A program made the translations under genes and the position numbers. Shown here in pieces: positions 1 to 8,919 of a stretch of DNA of 64,000 bases (positions are counted from its first letter, which is position 1; every line of letters starts with the position of its first letter). The DNA lies in contig NZ_CPYD01000006.1 in the NCBI RefSeq assembly GCF_001112925.1, forward strand, positions 164,588-228,587, given 5' to 3'. The notes under the pieces were generated by a model. That model did no database searches. It saw nothing but the letters and a program-made list of their open reading frames with translations, and had not been told where the DNA came from. The stretch is from Yersinia nurmii. GTDB taxonomy: Bacteria; Pseudomonadota; Gammaproteobacteria; Enterobacterales; Enterobacteriaceae.

Positions 1-11
1 CCACCCGTGAA

Positions 12-980
12 ATGAAAATCAACAATGTCGTGTTGGTCACCAACACCTTGAAATCACTGGGTACGGCAACTAAAGGCGAGCTGGCTGGAAACACGAGTCT
101 GAGTATTGCCACCTGCGGCGCGGTGCTTAACGAATTATCACTGAGTGGGGAAGTGTTGGCGTTGGAATTTGAAGAATCTCGCGGGGGCAGGCCAGCACAG
201 CGCTATGCTTATAATCCCGATTATTTTTCCGTTCTCAGTTTATATGCCGCGGGCAGTGATACCTCAGCAGAAATTATCTGGTCGCTGAGTTCAGCTACCG
301 GAGAAACTTTAGACCAAGGTGAACTGCTATTTCAGCCGCTGGGACTTGCCACGTTTTACCAAACCCTTGATGCGCTATTGACTAAATATCCCAAAGTTCG
401 AGCAATAGGAATTGGGTTGCCGGGTGTCGTGGGAGAAAATGGAACCGTAGCTTCGTGCGATATTTCACTGTTCACCGGGATAACGATAGTGCAGCAGTTA
501 GAGGAAAAATTCGGTATTTTTTCTCAGGCAGGTAATGATATGAATTATACCGCCTACGGTTTCTATCGTAATAGCTGCGCTGGAGTCAGCGCTCCGGTCG
601 CGTATATATATAAACCTGAACTGCCTTGCACCGGCTGCGGTATTGTTATTAATGGTAAAGTGCTACATGGTGCTAATAACTTTGCCGGTGAAGTTTCCCA
701 TTTACCGTTTAATTATCAGACTCTTTTACCGGATACTGAAGAGATAGCCCAGACCATTGTTTCTTTGGCCGCGATAATCAATCCGGTTACAGTGGCCATT
801 TCCGGGCCTAAGATAAATGAATCACAACTTGCTGATATTCTAAGTATTTGTCATCAGCATATTCCAGAAAAACACATGCCGACGCTCATTTATCGCCATT
901 CTATTCGTCAGGATTATCTGCAAGGTATCGCAGAACTGACGCTACAAAACTACAATTTCCATCGTCTGTTCGAGCTTTAA
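12..980 (+). CDS. ROK-family transcriptional repressor, 5' end possibly outside window
   Basis: The protein has an N-terminal winged-helix segment (about residues 1-60, ending in a GGRPAQRYAYN wing typical of NagC/XylR-like ROK repressors) and a C-terminal sugar-kinase-like ROK domain. The latter shows the IGIGLPGVV strand, the CTGCGIVINGKVLHGANNFAGEVSH glycine/cysteine stretch (read in pieces) and the usual zinc-site neighbourhood. Such proteins normally repress sugar-utilisation or transport genes and are relieved by a sugar ligand, so the downstream transporter and phosphatase are plausible targets. The first ATG is at 12, but the frame stays open to the window edge, so the true start may lie upstream. 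The total of 322 residues is short for a NagC-type protein (about 400), which fits either a truncated or a compact form. Ligand unknown. Confidence 0.8.
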   Translation: MKINNVVLVTNTLKSLGTATKGELAGNTSLSIATCGAVLNELSLSGEVLALEFEESRGGRPAQRYAYNPDYFSVLSLYAAGSDTSAEIIWSLSSATGETLDQGELLFQPLGLATFYQTLDALLTKYPKVRAIGIGLPGVVGENGTVASCDISLFTGITIVQQLEEKFGIFSQAGNDMNYTAYGFYRNSCAGVSAPVAYIYKPELPCTGCGIVINGKVLHGANNFAGEVSHLPFNYQTLLPDTEEIAQTIVSLAAIINPVTVAISGPKINESQLADILSICHQHIPEKHMPTLIYRHSIRQDYLQGIAELTLQNYNFHRLFEL

Positions 981-999
981 CTTCCCTATTTTTAATCAC

Positions 1000-1020
1000 C
1001 ACGACGTTTTTAGCGTCGTG
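1000..1020 (+). terminator. Hairpin after the ROK gene
   Basis: A 7-bp perfect stem (CACGACG/CGTCGTG) with a T-rich 7-nt loop lies 20 bp after the stop codon. No clean T-run follows, so termination is likely but not certain. Confidence 0.4.
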
Positions 1021-1139
1021 ACGTTTGACATCTTATCCCGCGACGGCCACAATGAATTCACTTTTTAAAAGTCTTTTATTAACTATGGCGTCTTTGTAAC
1101 CAGACAGCCTTTAACGTGTAAGATAAGGATTCTCTGTAT

Positions 1140-2288
1140 ATGTCATTGGGAAAAGCCGCGGTAGGGACTCCAAACAACCGAATTGCCACTCGGGCCGTAT
1201 TTTTTGTCACGGGAATGGCGATGGGAATGTGGGCAGCGCTGGTACCTTACGCCCAGATGCGAACTCAGGCTGAAGCAAAAGATCTTGGCTTATTATTATT
1301 ATGTCTAGGAGGTGGCTCGTTACTCTCAATGCTGTGTTCCGGACGGATTATTGGTCGCTTTGGCTGTCGGGCAGTGATTGTTGCTTCGGTAAGTCTTTAC
1401 TGTTTGATGCTACCGCTGTTAGCAACTTTCAGTGATATCAGGATGTTAGCCTTAAGCCTGTTTGTCTTTGGCATGGGCATCGGCTTGGCTGATGTGGCGA
1501 TGAATGTTCAGGGTACGCTGGTTGAACAAGCGGCAAAAAAATCCCTCATGTCAGGTTTCCACTGTTTATGGAGTGTTGGCGGAATTGTCGGTGCTGGCGG
1601 CGGCGCGATGTTGCTCAGTATTGGCGTTATGCCTCAAGGCAGTACATTTTTCGCTATCGTTTTGATTACATTAGTCACATCCTTGTCATATCGCTCGTTA
1701 TTACCTTTTGGCGGTGAAGAAGGACGGGGCGACGAACCCAGAGGAAAACCGAATTTTCGTCTGATATTGATGGCATTAATGGCAATGATTTGCTTCATGG
1801 CCGAAGGTGCGATACTCGATTGGAGCGGAATTTTTATGACGCAAGATCGCGGGATCGCAGTCGAACATGCTGGTTGGGGCTTTGCCGTATTCGCCATCGC
1901 CATGTCGTTAATGCGCGTCACAGGTGATGCGGTGGTTAATGCTTTGGGGCGCAAACGCGTGTTAATTTTGGGTGGACTGCTTGGAATTGCCGGTTACCTG
2001 ATGGTTGTACTGTTACCTGGGTGGGTGATGGCGCTGTGTGGCTTCGCACTCGTCGGTATTGGCGCAGCGAATATTGTTCCTGTCTTGATTACTTTAGCGG
2101 GACAGGAAAAAGTTATGCCGGTAAATATGTCTGTAGCAATGGTTGCGACCTTAGGTTACTTCGGCGTATTGGGCGGTCCGGCGCTGATTGGCTGGATAGC
2201 GCATCTTTCTAATCTGTATGTGGCATTCTCTATGGTTGCGGCCGCATTCCTGATTATTACTTTAGGTGCCTTTAAATTAAAGTATTAG
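1140..2288 (+). CDS. ybjJ: YbjJ-like major facilitator superfamily transporter
   Basis: A 382-residue, very hydrophobic protein with about 12 membrane-spanning segments and the MFS loop motif around SGRIIGRFGCRAVIV between helices 2 and 3. The signature GLADVAMNVQG matches the YbjJ/fucose-permease-like subgroup. It sits directly before a YbjI-type phosphatase, the same pairing as in E. coli ybjJ-ybjI, which supports orthology. The substrate is unknown. A sugar or sugar phosphate derivative is plausible from the ROK regulator on one side and the HAD phosphatase on the other. The start at 1140 follows an AAGGA-like sequence at about 1124. Inner membrane. Confidence 0.8.
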   Translation: MSLGKAAVGTPNNRIATRAVFFVTGMAMGMWAALVPYAQMRTQAEAKDLGLLLLCLGGGSLLSMLCSGRIIGRFGCRAVIVASVSLYCLMLPLLATFSDIRMLALSLFVFGMGIGLADVAMNVQGTLVEQAAKKSLMSGFHCLWSVGGIVGAGGGAMLLSIGVMPQGSTFFAIVLITLVTSLSYRSLLPFGGEEGRGDEPRGKPNFRLILMALMAMICFMAEGAILDWSGIFMTQDRGIAVEHAGWGFAVFAIAMSLMRVTGDAVVNALGRKRVLILGGLLGIAGYLMVVLLPGWVMALCGFALVGIGAANIVPVLITLAGQEKVMPVNMSVAMVATLGYFGVLGGPALIGWIAHLSNLYVAFSMVAAAFLIITLGAFKLKY

Positions 2289-2373
2289 ATTTAACTGAGT
2301 GGCAATTGTGCCAGCGGGTACAGCAGCGCCAGTTATTTTTTATCCTGATTATCCTATACCGCAAGGAGTTTCA

Positions 2374-3198
2374 ATGAGCGTCAAACTTATCGCAGTTGAT
2401 ATGGATGGCACCTTTCTAAACAGCAATGGTCAGTATAATAAATCGCGCTTTAGAGAACTGTATCAGCAGTTATTACAGCGGGGTATTAAATTTGTTGTGG
2501 CCAGCGGCAACCAATACTATCAGTTGAAAAGTTTTTTCGATGATATTGACGATCAAATAGCCTATGTGGCTGAGAATGGTGGATATATCGTTGATAAAAA
2601 GCAGGAAGTTTACTGTGGAAACCTACCTTCTGCGCAGGTTGCTCAGGTGCTGGAATGCATCAGTACCTTATCGGGAGTAAATTTTCTGGTTTGCGGTAAA
2701 AAGGGCGCTTATATGCTGGAGACTGGCGATCCCGATTTCTTTACTGGAATGCGTACCTATTATCACCATCTCGACACAGTGGCTGATTATACACAGATCG
2801 ATGACGTTATCTTCAAGTTTGCTCTTAGCTATGAAGAAGATGATGTCAGTGGACTGATGGATGAAATAACACAAAAAATAGGTGACATTGTCACAACAGT
2901 TTCCAGTGGGCATGGATCTGTAGACCTGATAATTCCGGGGAATCATAAGGCTAATGGTATCAAGCGGATTCAACGCATCTACGGGATTGCGGATAATGAA
3001 GTAATGGCAATGGGTGATGGCGGTAACGATCTGGAGATGTTAAGGCACGCAGGATACGGTTTTGCTATGAAAAACGGCTCCCCGGCGGCAAAACAAGCGG
3101 CGAAATACCTTGCACCGACAAACGATGACGAAGGTGTATTAAAAATAATCGATGATTGCTTGAATAATCGACCACCGTTTGATTTAGTCACCCAATAA
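2374..3198 (+). CDS. ybjI: YbjI-type HAD sugar/flavin phosphatase (Cof family)
   Basis: Cytosolic haloacid dehalogenase phosphatase of 274 residues, aligning along its length with E. coli YbjI. Motif I is DMDGTFL (nucleophile D9, acid D11), the squiggle is followed by VASGNQYYQL (motif II), and the metal site is GDGGNDLEML near residue 210 (motif IV). E. coli YbjI dephosphorylates FMN and sugar phosphates in vitro. I chose ATG 2374 because AAGGAG lies just upstream and the protein then begins MSVKLIAVDMDGT like the family. The open frame reaches back to 2299, but those extra 25 residues look untranslated. It lies 85 bp behind ybjJ on the same strand, so the two are probably co-transcribed. 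Confidence 0.88.
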   Translation: MSVKLIAVDMDGTFLNSNGQYNKSRFRELYQQLLQRGIKFVVASGNQYYQLKSFFDDIDDQIAYVAENGGYIVDKKQEVYCGNLPSAQVAQVLECISTLSGVNFLVCGKKGAYMLETGDPDFFTGMRTYYHHLDTVADYTQIDDVIFKFALSYEEDDVSGLMDEITQKIGDIVTTVSSGHGSVDLIIPGNHKANGIKRIQRIYGIADNEVMAMGDGGNDLEMLRHAGYGFAMKNGSPAAKQAAKYLAPTNDDEGVLKIIDDCLNNRPPFDLVTQ

Positions 3199-3205
3199 AT
3201 GATGT

Positions 3206-3262
3206 CGCTACGTGAAATCAGCAAGGTCATAGCAGGTGATTTTTATCAGATTTCACGTAGCG
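3206..3262. repeat. 14-bp perfect inverted repeat after ybjI
   Basis: CGCTACGTGAAATC (3206-3219) is repeated inverted at 3249-3262, with a 29-nt spacer, beginning 8 bp after the ybjI stop. There is no T-run, so it may be an mRNA-end stem, an insertion scar or the arm of a small repeat element. Confidence 0.6.
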
Positions 3263-3971
3263 CGATCGAAAATAGGCAGGGTTTGCCGCGATGGGCAGCA
3301 ATGAATAGTATGAGCATCCCGTCATCATCTCGATTAAAGTTAATCTTAACGCTGTGTAATTGGTCAATTGGTAGTAAGGTCACTCACATTAAAATGGGTT
3401 CGCAAGCACTGAAGAATTCGAATGAACAAGTTGAGTGAGCGAAAGCATTAAATTATTCATCGGTTATCCGGCATACAGGCAGGTCAGTAAAAGATATAGG
3501 CCACATTCACTAAGGGTGAAGCCATGATTGGGAATTAGTTTTTAGCTGGGATAAGCAAAGCCGAAATGAACTTGGAATAACGAACAATAAGAATAAACCG
3601 CAATGGACAAGGATTAAGGCAAACATCGGGAACCTCACATATTCTTATCTTGGTGCGCATAATGTATATTATGTTAAATTGACTGGGTTCGTTATGTTAT
3701 TGAGTTCATGCGTCGCTCTCTTTCTATGAATTACAGATAAGTTTACGGTTTGCTAAAGTTGAGTTGTGATTTTACGATAACTACAGAATGTAGCAATTAT
3801 GGGACCACAGCTAAGTTCCTGGCATATTCCATCGTACATATATCAAGAAACAACCAGAGAACTCATCTTATGGTTGATGACGTCTTCCCTTCCCTGTTCA
3901 AAACGTGAAGTGCGCACTCCATCAGGCATTTGTAGCAGTTCTTCAAGTAATGAGCACTGTTCATCTGATGC
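3263..3971. other. AT-rich stretch without a supported gene
   Basis: Only short frames without convincing ribosome-binding sites or family resemblance occur here. It lies between ybjI and an IS3-family relic and is probably decayed acquired DNA. Confidence 0.5.
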
Positions 3972-4329
3972 CAGTGTAAGCACACCCGTTTTAGTTCCAT
4001 GCACTTTTTGATAGTTCCTGTTTCTCAGCCGGTATTCTTCCGGTGTTAGATTATTCAGGGACTCATGAGCTCGCTCGCTGTTATATTCCGTCAGCCAGCG
4101 ATCTGTGATCTCCTGTGCGTCACTCAGGATTCTGAACAGATAAAAATCCAGTATTTCTGTCCGGTAGGTTCGGTTAAACCGTTCCGACGGACTTCAGAAC
4201 GGTGATGATTTGGTGTTTAGTGAATCGATCTTACGTATAGCGATCTCCTCAAGGGACATACTCAGTAGATCTCTAAAAGTGAATTCAAGACAGGAACAAT
4301 GGTACGTTTTACAGGCATACTTACACCAG
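3972..4329 (-). mobile_element. Internally deleted IS3-family element (350 bp) with target duplication
   Basis: The element runs 3976-4325. Both ends begin TGTAAG when read inwards (TGTAAGCACACCCGTTTTAG on the left, TGTAAGTATGCCTGTAAAAC on the right, reverse strand), and CCAG flanks both sides (3972-3975 and 4326-4329), a 4-bp target duplication as expected for the IS3 family. On the minus strand, the start of OrfA is visible (RFTKHQIITVLKSV, near 4190-4235). It is joined directly to the end of OrfB (ILDFYLF, then EITDRWLTEYNSERAHESLN and NLTPEEYRLRNRN, about 4010-4180). Everything between, including the DDE catalytic core, is missing, so it cannot move itself. The order orfA-end/orfB-end and both termini agree with one internal deletion of an IS1222/ISEhe3-like element; the subgroup is my inference. 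Confidence 0.82.
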
Positions 4330-4527
4330 CCCTGAAAGACGTGGTCAGAGTCTGTCTGCTGATTTTTCACGAACCCGCTTCATCCAGCAGAAAGAAACGG
4401 GCCAACTGAACATCATTGGGTTCACGAGAAGTATGATGAAAAAAACATACTGTCGCACAGATATGTGAACTCATGAGGGTTCAAGACCTACCCTCTATAA
4501 TATATTGATGCTGCAAAAAATGTTTGT

Positions 4528-5415
4528 TCATGGATATTGTAATCCTGCTTTTGAAAGCGCTTTAATGTTTATTTTTCTTGTTGGGCTATCTTTCCCAAGA
4601 ATATCATCTAATTTTACAATGCATGAATTATATTCTTTCTTGATTTCGCTTGGAATATATCTAAAGCCACCTTTAATATAGTCTGAAATTATGTTTTTTT
4701 TCACTTCATCATCAATGCATTCTAATTCATCTCGCTTAAATACAAGTCCGAAATCTATGGGTTCCACGCTGCCTTCTGGAGTTTTCAAAAAATTGGATGG
4801 GTTTGCATCACCCATAAAAAATCCATTTTCAAAGAGATAGTTAACTCCGATTAGTGTGTCTTGAAAATTTGGAGTGTTGCCGTTAATAAATGGCATTTCA
4901 ATGCAGTTACCTACTATAGTGGCTGCGTTTTGAAAACTCCCTTTTTTTATGTTATATTCATTGCACATATTTCCTTCGTGAAAAAGTTCATTAAGTGTTA
5001 AGTTTTTCGTTTTCTTTATAACAGACTCTCCATCTTTATATACAGCCCCTCTTGATCCTTTACCCAATAGCTTTTTCTCCTCCTTAGGTTCATGATTTGT
5101 TTTTAACAATTCTTTCGCATTGACTTCCCACGAGTAAATTCGAGACTTGATAAAGGAATCATCTTTGACAGATTTAATGTTTTTAATGTCTTTGATTAAC
5201 CTAGATACCTTTTCATAATTTACATTAGCAATGCAAGGGGTATCCCTGAGTATAAACTCACTCTCTCCATTTTTAAATTCATACTGAGTATTTGCTATAC
5301 TCACCAATTTTTCCAACGATTTACTAGATAATGATTTATTGTTTATTTTTTTAGCAATGGCACTTTGTAAATTATCAGAGTGAATATTTATTTTTTCTTT
5401 AAAAAAACTAATCAT
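4528..5415 (-). CDS. OspG/NleH-like type III effector-type protein kinase
   Basis: A 295-residue protein with an uncharacterised N-terminal 110 residues and a minimal kinase fold after it. Visible kinase landmarks are the glycine loop LGKGSRGAVYK (117-127), a lysine in SVIKK (K134/K135), the catalytic loop MGDANPSNFL (D203, N208) and the metal motif DFG (221-223). No APE-type activation segment or large C-lobe follows. That truncated C-lobe and the overall length are those of the NleH/OspG effector family, delivered by type III secretion into animal cells to dampen NF-kB or ubiquitin signalling. No type III secretion genes lie in the window. The gene is strikingly AT-rich, stands alone, and is next to an IS relic, all consistent with horizontal transfer. 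A non-secreted toxin kinase remains possible. Confidence 0.72.
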   Translation of the reverse strand: MISFFKEKINIHSDNLQSAIAKKINNKSLSSKSLEKLVSIANTQYEFKNGESEFILRDTPCIANVNYEKVSRLIKDIKNIKSVKDDSFIKSRIYSWEVNAKELLKTNHEPKEEKKLLGKGSRGAVYKDGESVIKKTKNLTLNELFHEGNMCNEYNIKKGSFQNAATIVGNCIEMPFINGNTPNFQDTLIGVNYLFENGFFMGDANPSNFLKTPEGSVEPIDFGLVFKRDELECIDDEVKKNIISDYIKGGFRYIPSEIKKEYNSCIVKLDDILGKDSPTRKINIKALSKAGLQYP

Positions 5416-6148
5416 ATTAAAATCACTTAATTGTAGGTTTATTGAATGAGAAGAATGTTAACTTCAATTCATGATAATGTTTTTTGTTGTAGGTTTCTTT
5501 CAAAAATAGGGATATAAAGCGTGTCACAGCTGTTATTTGAACCACAATTTGATCAAAAAATGCACTCTCCGTGCGTTTTCGGACGATTGGGCTTCAGACC
5601 CCTTGCACATCCTCTAAGCATATTGGTATTAGTGGCGGTTCTGGCGGGATTTCGGGCGTTAGCATTGGCACTGTTGTACGGTAATTGCTGTAAATTAGTA
5701 CATCAGATAATCTGGAATTATGTAGATAAATACGGCAAGGAAAACATTTATATGACGTTCTCATCTTGCAAATGAGCCATCGGGTGCTTGTCTTTGATAT
5801 AAGCCCTCCGGCAAAAAGGAGTCTGTCTAGGCGGTTTCATAGTTGAGTCCTTTCAGTTATTACACCTGTCTGTGATCACTACACTCAATTTTTTTTCACA
5901 GTTATATAAAAGTGTCTTGCTAGATAAAATCCACCAGCGAATTAATGCCTTTTGTTTAAAAACATCAAGAAAATACACACACCTTTATTGCTAACTCTTG
6001 CCTTTTGTTTTGTCACGTGAAGTGCATTGATAAGTTAATGGCCGTAAATTATTTCGTACAATATGAATGAATAATTCATCATCCCGATAATTGAATTTAC
6101 ATTTTTCCGCACTAGCCTTACTAAACCATTCATAGTCAAAGGTTAATA
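5416..6148. other. AT-rich intergenic stretch, no supported gene
   Basis: It contains the kinase promoter side and short frames in both directions (for example a GTG frame at 5521-5775 and a minus frame at 5991-6185 that overlaps the next gene) but none has both a good ribosome-binding site and recognisable sequence. A minus-strand ATG near 5843 has an AAAGGA upstream but its frame closes quickly. Confidence 0.5.
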
Positions 6149-7369
6149 ATGGGTATTTCACCGTTTTCTTCTCCTCGTCAGCCATTCAGTTATTCGATAA
6201 CGCACAGGCTGGATCGTGTGCTGGATGCGGCCATTACACAAAACAGGATCGTGGGTGCCACGGTTCTGGTTGCTCATCGAGGTAAGGAAATTTATCGCGG
6301 TAGCGCCGGTTATTTCGATCGGGAAGCCCGGCTCCCTATGCGTGATAACACCATTTTTATTATGGGATCTTTGAGTAAGCCGCTCGTTTCGGTTATTGCT
6401 ATGCGAATGGTAGAGAAAGGTCTGATTAGTCTGAGCGATCCGCTGACTCGCTGGTTACCCGATTTTCGCCCAAAATTGGCCAATGGTACCGAGCCAGTCA
6501 TTCGTATCTGGCATTTGCTTACACATACCTCTGGGTTGGCCTATAGATTTGTCGAACCACAGGATTCCCCTTATCACCGCCTGTCGATACCAGATACGCT
6601 GGATGAAGTTGGAATGACGATACAGGAAAGTTTACAGCGACTGGCTTCTGCGCCGTTGTTCTCCGTACCCGGTAAGAAATGGCGTTATTCCCTGTCGATA
6701 GACGTATTGGGAGCGCTGCTGGAAGCAGTTTGTCAGCAAAAGCTAGGAGATATTGTTAAAAATTGGTTAGCCGGACCTCTGGGTATGGCAGACACTGGCT
6801 GTGGGGTGACGGATACTTCGCGCTTTGCTATTACCTATCACGATGGCCAGAACCGCCCAGTACGGATGAACATGAATAAAAACACTCAGCTTCCTCTGTT
6901 TGGCAGTAGTGTTGTGTTAAATCCTAATCGAACTGTGCATCCTGACGCCTATGCTTCTGCTGGTATCTGTTTGGTCAGTACCGCCGACGATATGATGCTT
7001 TTTACTGAAAGCCTTCGCCGTGGCGGTATGCCCCTGCTTAAACGACAAAGCTTCGAATTAATGTTGCGGGATCATGTAGGTTCTCAGGCCCAATCTCAAG
7101 GCCCTGGTTGGGGATTCGGTATGGGTTGGGGGGTGTTAAATGACCCTCTGTGTACTTATACGCCGCAATCTGCAGGAACCATTCAATGGCGAGGCGTGTA
7201 TGGGCATTATTGGTTTATGGATCGGCAAAACCAACTTAGCGCCGTAGTTATGACGAATACCGCCTTTCGCGGCATGATTGGCTGTTTCCCGCGTAATATC
7301 CGCGATGCAATCTATGGTGTAGAGAACAAAGGCGAATACCGTGAGGGAATTTGGGACGGTTATCAATAG
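6149..7369 (+). CDS. Serine hydrolase of the class C beta-lactamase/esterase family
   Basis: A 406-residue protein of the penicillin-binding-like beta-lactamase/EstB fold (MEROPS S12 type). The nucleophile motif is S74-L-S-K77 within MGSLSKPLVS, the second motif is the tyrosine in WRYSLSIDVLG (Y180), and a C-terminal YGHYWF strand fills the place of the KTG/HTG motif. The conserved WHLLTHTSGL block follows the first motif, as in EstB-like esterases. No signal peptide is evident, so it is more likely a cytosolic esterase or peptidase-like enzyme than a periplasmic beta-lactamase. The start ATG at 6149 lies after GGTTAATA. It appears monocistronic. Substrate not deducible. Confidence 0.82.
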   Translation: MGISPFSSPRQPFSYSITHRLDRVLDAAITQNRIVGATVLVAHRGKEIYRGSAGYFDREARLPMRDNTIFIMGSLSKPLVSVIAMRMVEKGLISLSDPLTRWLPDFRPKLANGTEPVIRIWHLLTHTSGLAYRFVEPQDSPYHRLSIPDTLDEVGMTIQESLQRLASAPLFSVPGKKWRYSLSIDVLGALLEAVCQQKLGDIVKNWLAGPLGMADTGCGVTDTSRFAITYHDGQNRPVRMNMNKNTQLPLFGSSVVLNPNRTVHPDAYASAGICLVSTADDMMLFTESLRRGGMPLLKRQSFELMLRDHVGSQAQSQGPGWGFGMGWGVLNDPLCTYTPQSAGTIQWRGVYGHYWFMDRQNQLSAVVMTNTAFRGMIGCFPRNIRDAIYGVENKGEYREGIWDGYQ

Positions 7370-7426
7370 GCACTGTTAGCTCGTTAAACCCTGGCCTTTA
7401 TTCGTATTACCCGCTAACACTTAAAA

Positions 7427-7526
7427 ACTCTCGGTTTGTTGTGCCTATCGCAACGCAGAATATACATGTCGTTTGTCGTTGATGGCTGACAGTCAGTATA
7501 CGGCTGGAGCGAAGCAAACCGAGAGT
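7427..7526. repeat. Long-range 12-bp inverted repeat between convergent genes
   Basis: ACTCTCGGTTTG (7427-7438) pairs with CAAACCGAGAGT (7515-7526) across 76 nt. It lies between the convergent serine hydrolase and DUF4198 genes and could form the base of a structured transcript end or small RNA. Confidence 0.5.
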
Positions 7527-7547
7527 GAGAATGCTACCCGCGCTTGG

Positions 7548-8438
7548 TTAATTAATTACGTAATAAGATAAAGTGGCTTTATCGAGGTGAATATCACATC
7601 GATTCTTATTCTCATGAGGCGTTTCCGCTACGGTAGAGACCAGCCATTGACCTTTCGCCGTAAGAGGTAGCGTTAATTTCCCATGGCTGTCTGTCTTGCC
7701 TTTTAAATCCACATCTTCAAAGGCGTAGGTATGCGCCAAGGCGGGATGAGACAATGTATTATTTTTTTCATGGACGTGGTCGTGATGATGGTGTTCATGC
7801 CCCTGCCCCTCGGCGTCGCTGCGTGCCTCTCCATTATTAAAAATAACGCCAAAGGTGTGATTAGCCAAAGGTTTGCCGTTATAAAGAAGTTGTAATTCCA
7901 AATCGTCACCAATAGACAGCTCATTCGGATTCTGTAATGGGACAAACTCTAATCTCAACCCCATCGGTTGGGTAATAAACTTATTAGCATCGGGATTGTT
8001 CACAAAGCTGATGGTTTTACCCGACATCGTGTTATCGGTGCAAAAGCTACCTGGCCATTGGGTTTTATCTTCTTCCTGACGCCATTCGTCTTTCTCTCCT
8101 ACGCGCTTCACTGACCAAATAGTTGGCTTATAGGTAGACAGAGCAATATAAGAGCCGGGCTTCAAGTTTTCCTGCTGGAATTTGACGCTTTTACCATCGA
8201 TGTTAAAACTGTATTCCTCACTGCCGTTGGTCAATTTTAGTGGCGCAAAGAAATGCAGCCTTTTCGCCGGAATCACTTCCCCATGAGGGAATCCATGACC
8301 ATAGGCCATTTCTACCGTTGCCGTAGTGGTGTTTTGCACCGGAGGCATATTGGTCCATAAATCATGGGCGCTTACCGTTGAATGCACTAACGAGGCGCAC
8401 AGGCCAAGAGAAAAACACAGGGTTTGAGTTCGATTCAT
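7548..8438 (-). CDS. Periplasmic DUF4198 metal-handling protein
   Basis: A 296-residue protein with a signal peptide (residues 1-24, cleavage after TVSA before HDLW). The mature N-terminus starts with histidine, and the HDLW motif is typical of DUF4198/NikM-like proteins linked to nickel, cobalt or other transition-metal uptake. A histidine-rich loop (GHEHHHHDHVHEK, near residue 215) is an obvious metal-binding segment, followed by an Ig-like beta domain. The family usually works beside an energy-coupling or TonB uptake system. None is adjacent here, so the gene is a stand-alone metal chaperone candidate. A Zur-like palindrome about 120 bp upstream suggests zinc-controlled expression. The start ATG at 8438 has GGAGTA a few bases upstream. 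Confidence 0.78.
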   Translation of the reverse strand: MNRTQTLCFSLGLCASLVHSTVSAHDLWTNMPPVQNTTTATVEMAYGHGFPHGEVIPAKRLHFFAPLKLTNGSEEYSFNIDGKSVKFQQENLKPGSYIALSTYKPTIWSVKRVGEKDEWRQEEDKTQWPGSFCTDNTMSGKTISFVNNPDANKFITQPMGLRLEFVPLQNPNELSIGDDLELQLLYNGKPLANHTFGVIFNNGEARSDAEGQGHEHHHHDHVHEKNNTLSHPALAHTYAFEDVDLKGKTDSHGKLTLPLTAKGQWLVSTVAETPHENKNRCDIHLDKATLSYYVIN

Positions 8439-8559
8439 TTAACTACTCCATATTAAATATCCAACATTTTCTGGACGTTCAGGTCAGCAATACATTCCCG
8501 GTAACAGAATTTGAGTGTGATAATGTAACGAACTTCATTTCCTACGGCAAAGATTTTGT

Positions 8560-8573
8560 TATGTTATAACATA
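8560..8573. promoter_or_regulatory. Candidate Zur-like operator
   Basis: TATGTTATAACATA is a perfect 14-bp palindrome matching the core of the GATATGTTATAACATATC-type Zur boxes described in alphaproteobacteria; the gammaproteobacterial consensus has a longer spacing. Its position about 120 bp upstream of a histidine-rich metal protein is the reason for the call. Confidence 0.35.
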
Positions 8574-8919
8574 TTTATTGCTGCAATGATTCACTCTGCC
8601 CTGTCCTGCTCTGCATGAAGCCACAACCCCTTCCCCGTTAAGGTATGATGATTAGTGCTTTCATCACCTTTTCTATCGTATGATTGAAATCATATACATT
8701 TCTAATAACCTGATTCCCACGCATACGACGGCGGTAGCAATCGAGCTCACGCCCACTTTTCAGCCACGATCTTTAGATAAAAACCGGGTTATAGGTGTTT
8801 GGTTTATAATTATTTGTTTTATACCTGCTAGGTTTGCTATGACTAGGTTTATAGACATGAGTGTTTAGGATTAAGCCCCCTGAAAACTGCCGGTGAGAAT
8901 CATTCAGTGAGAAATAACG
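8574..8919. other. Divergent intergenic region without a gene
   Basis: This is promoter space for the DUF4198 gene and the MASE1 gene. A short frame at 8680-8868 has no family resemblance. Nothing else is seen. Confidence 0.5.

Noticed and set aside
3799..4011. A 70-residue plus-strand frame at the IS relic
   Set aside because: It crosses the left IS terminus and is antisense to the transposase remnant.
5521..5775. An 84-residue GTG-start frame in the AT-rich island
   Set aside because: No convincing ribosome-binding site or homology; amino acid content looks random.
5991..6185. A 64-residue minus-strand frame overlapping the serine hydrolase start
   Set aside because: It overlaps a conserved gene start by 37 bp and shows no recognisable sequence; it cannot be ruled out as a small gene but is unsupported.
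7548..8438. Assigning the DUF4198 gene to nickel transport (NikM)
   Set aside because: No permease or ATPase gene is adjacent and metal specificity cannot be read from the histidine-rich loop.
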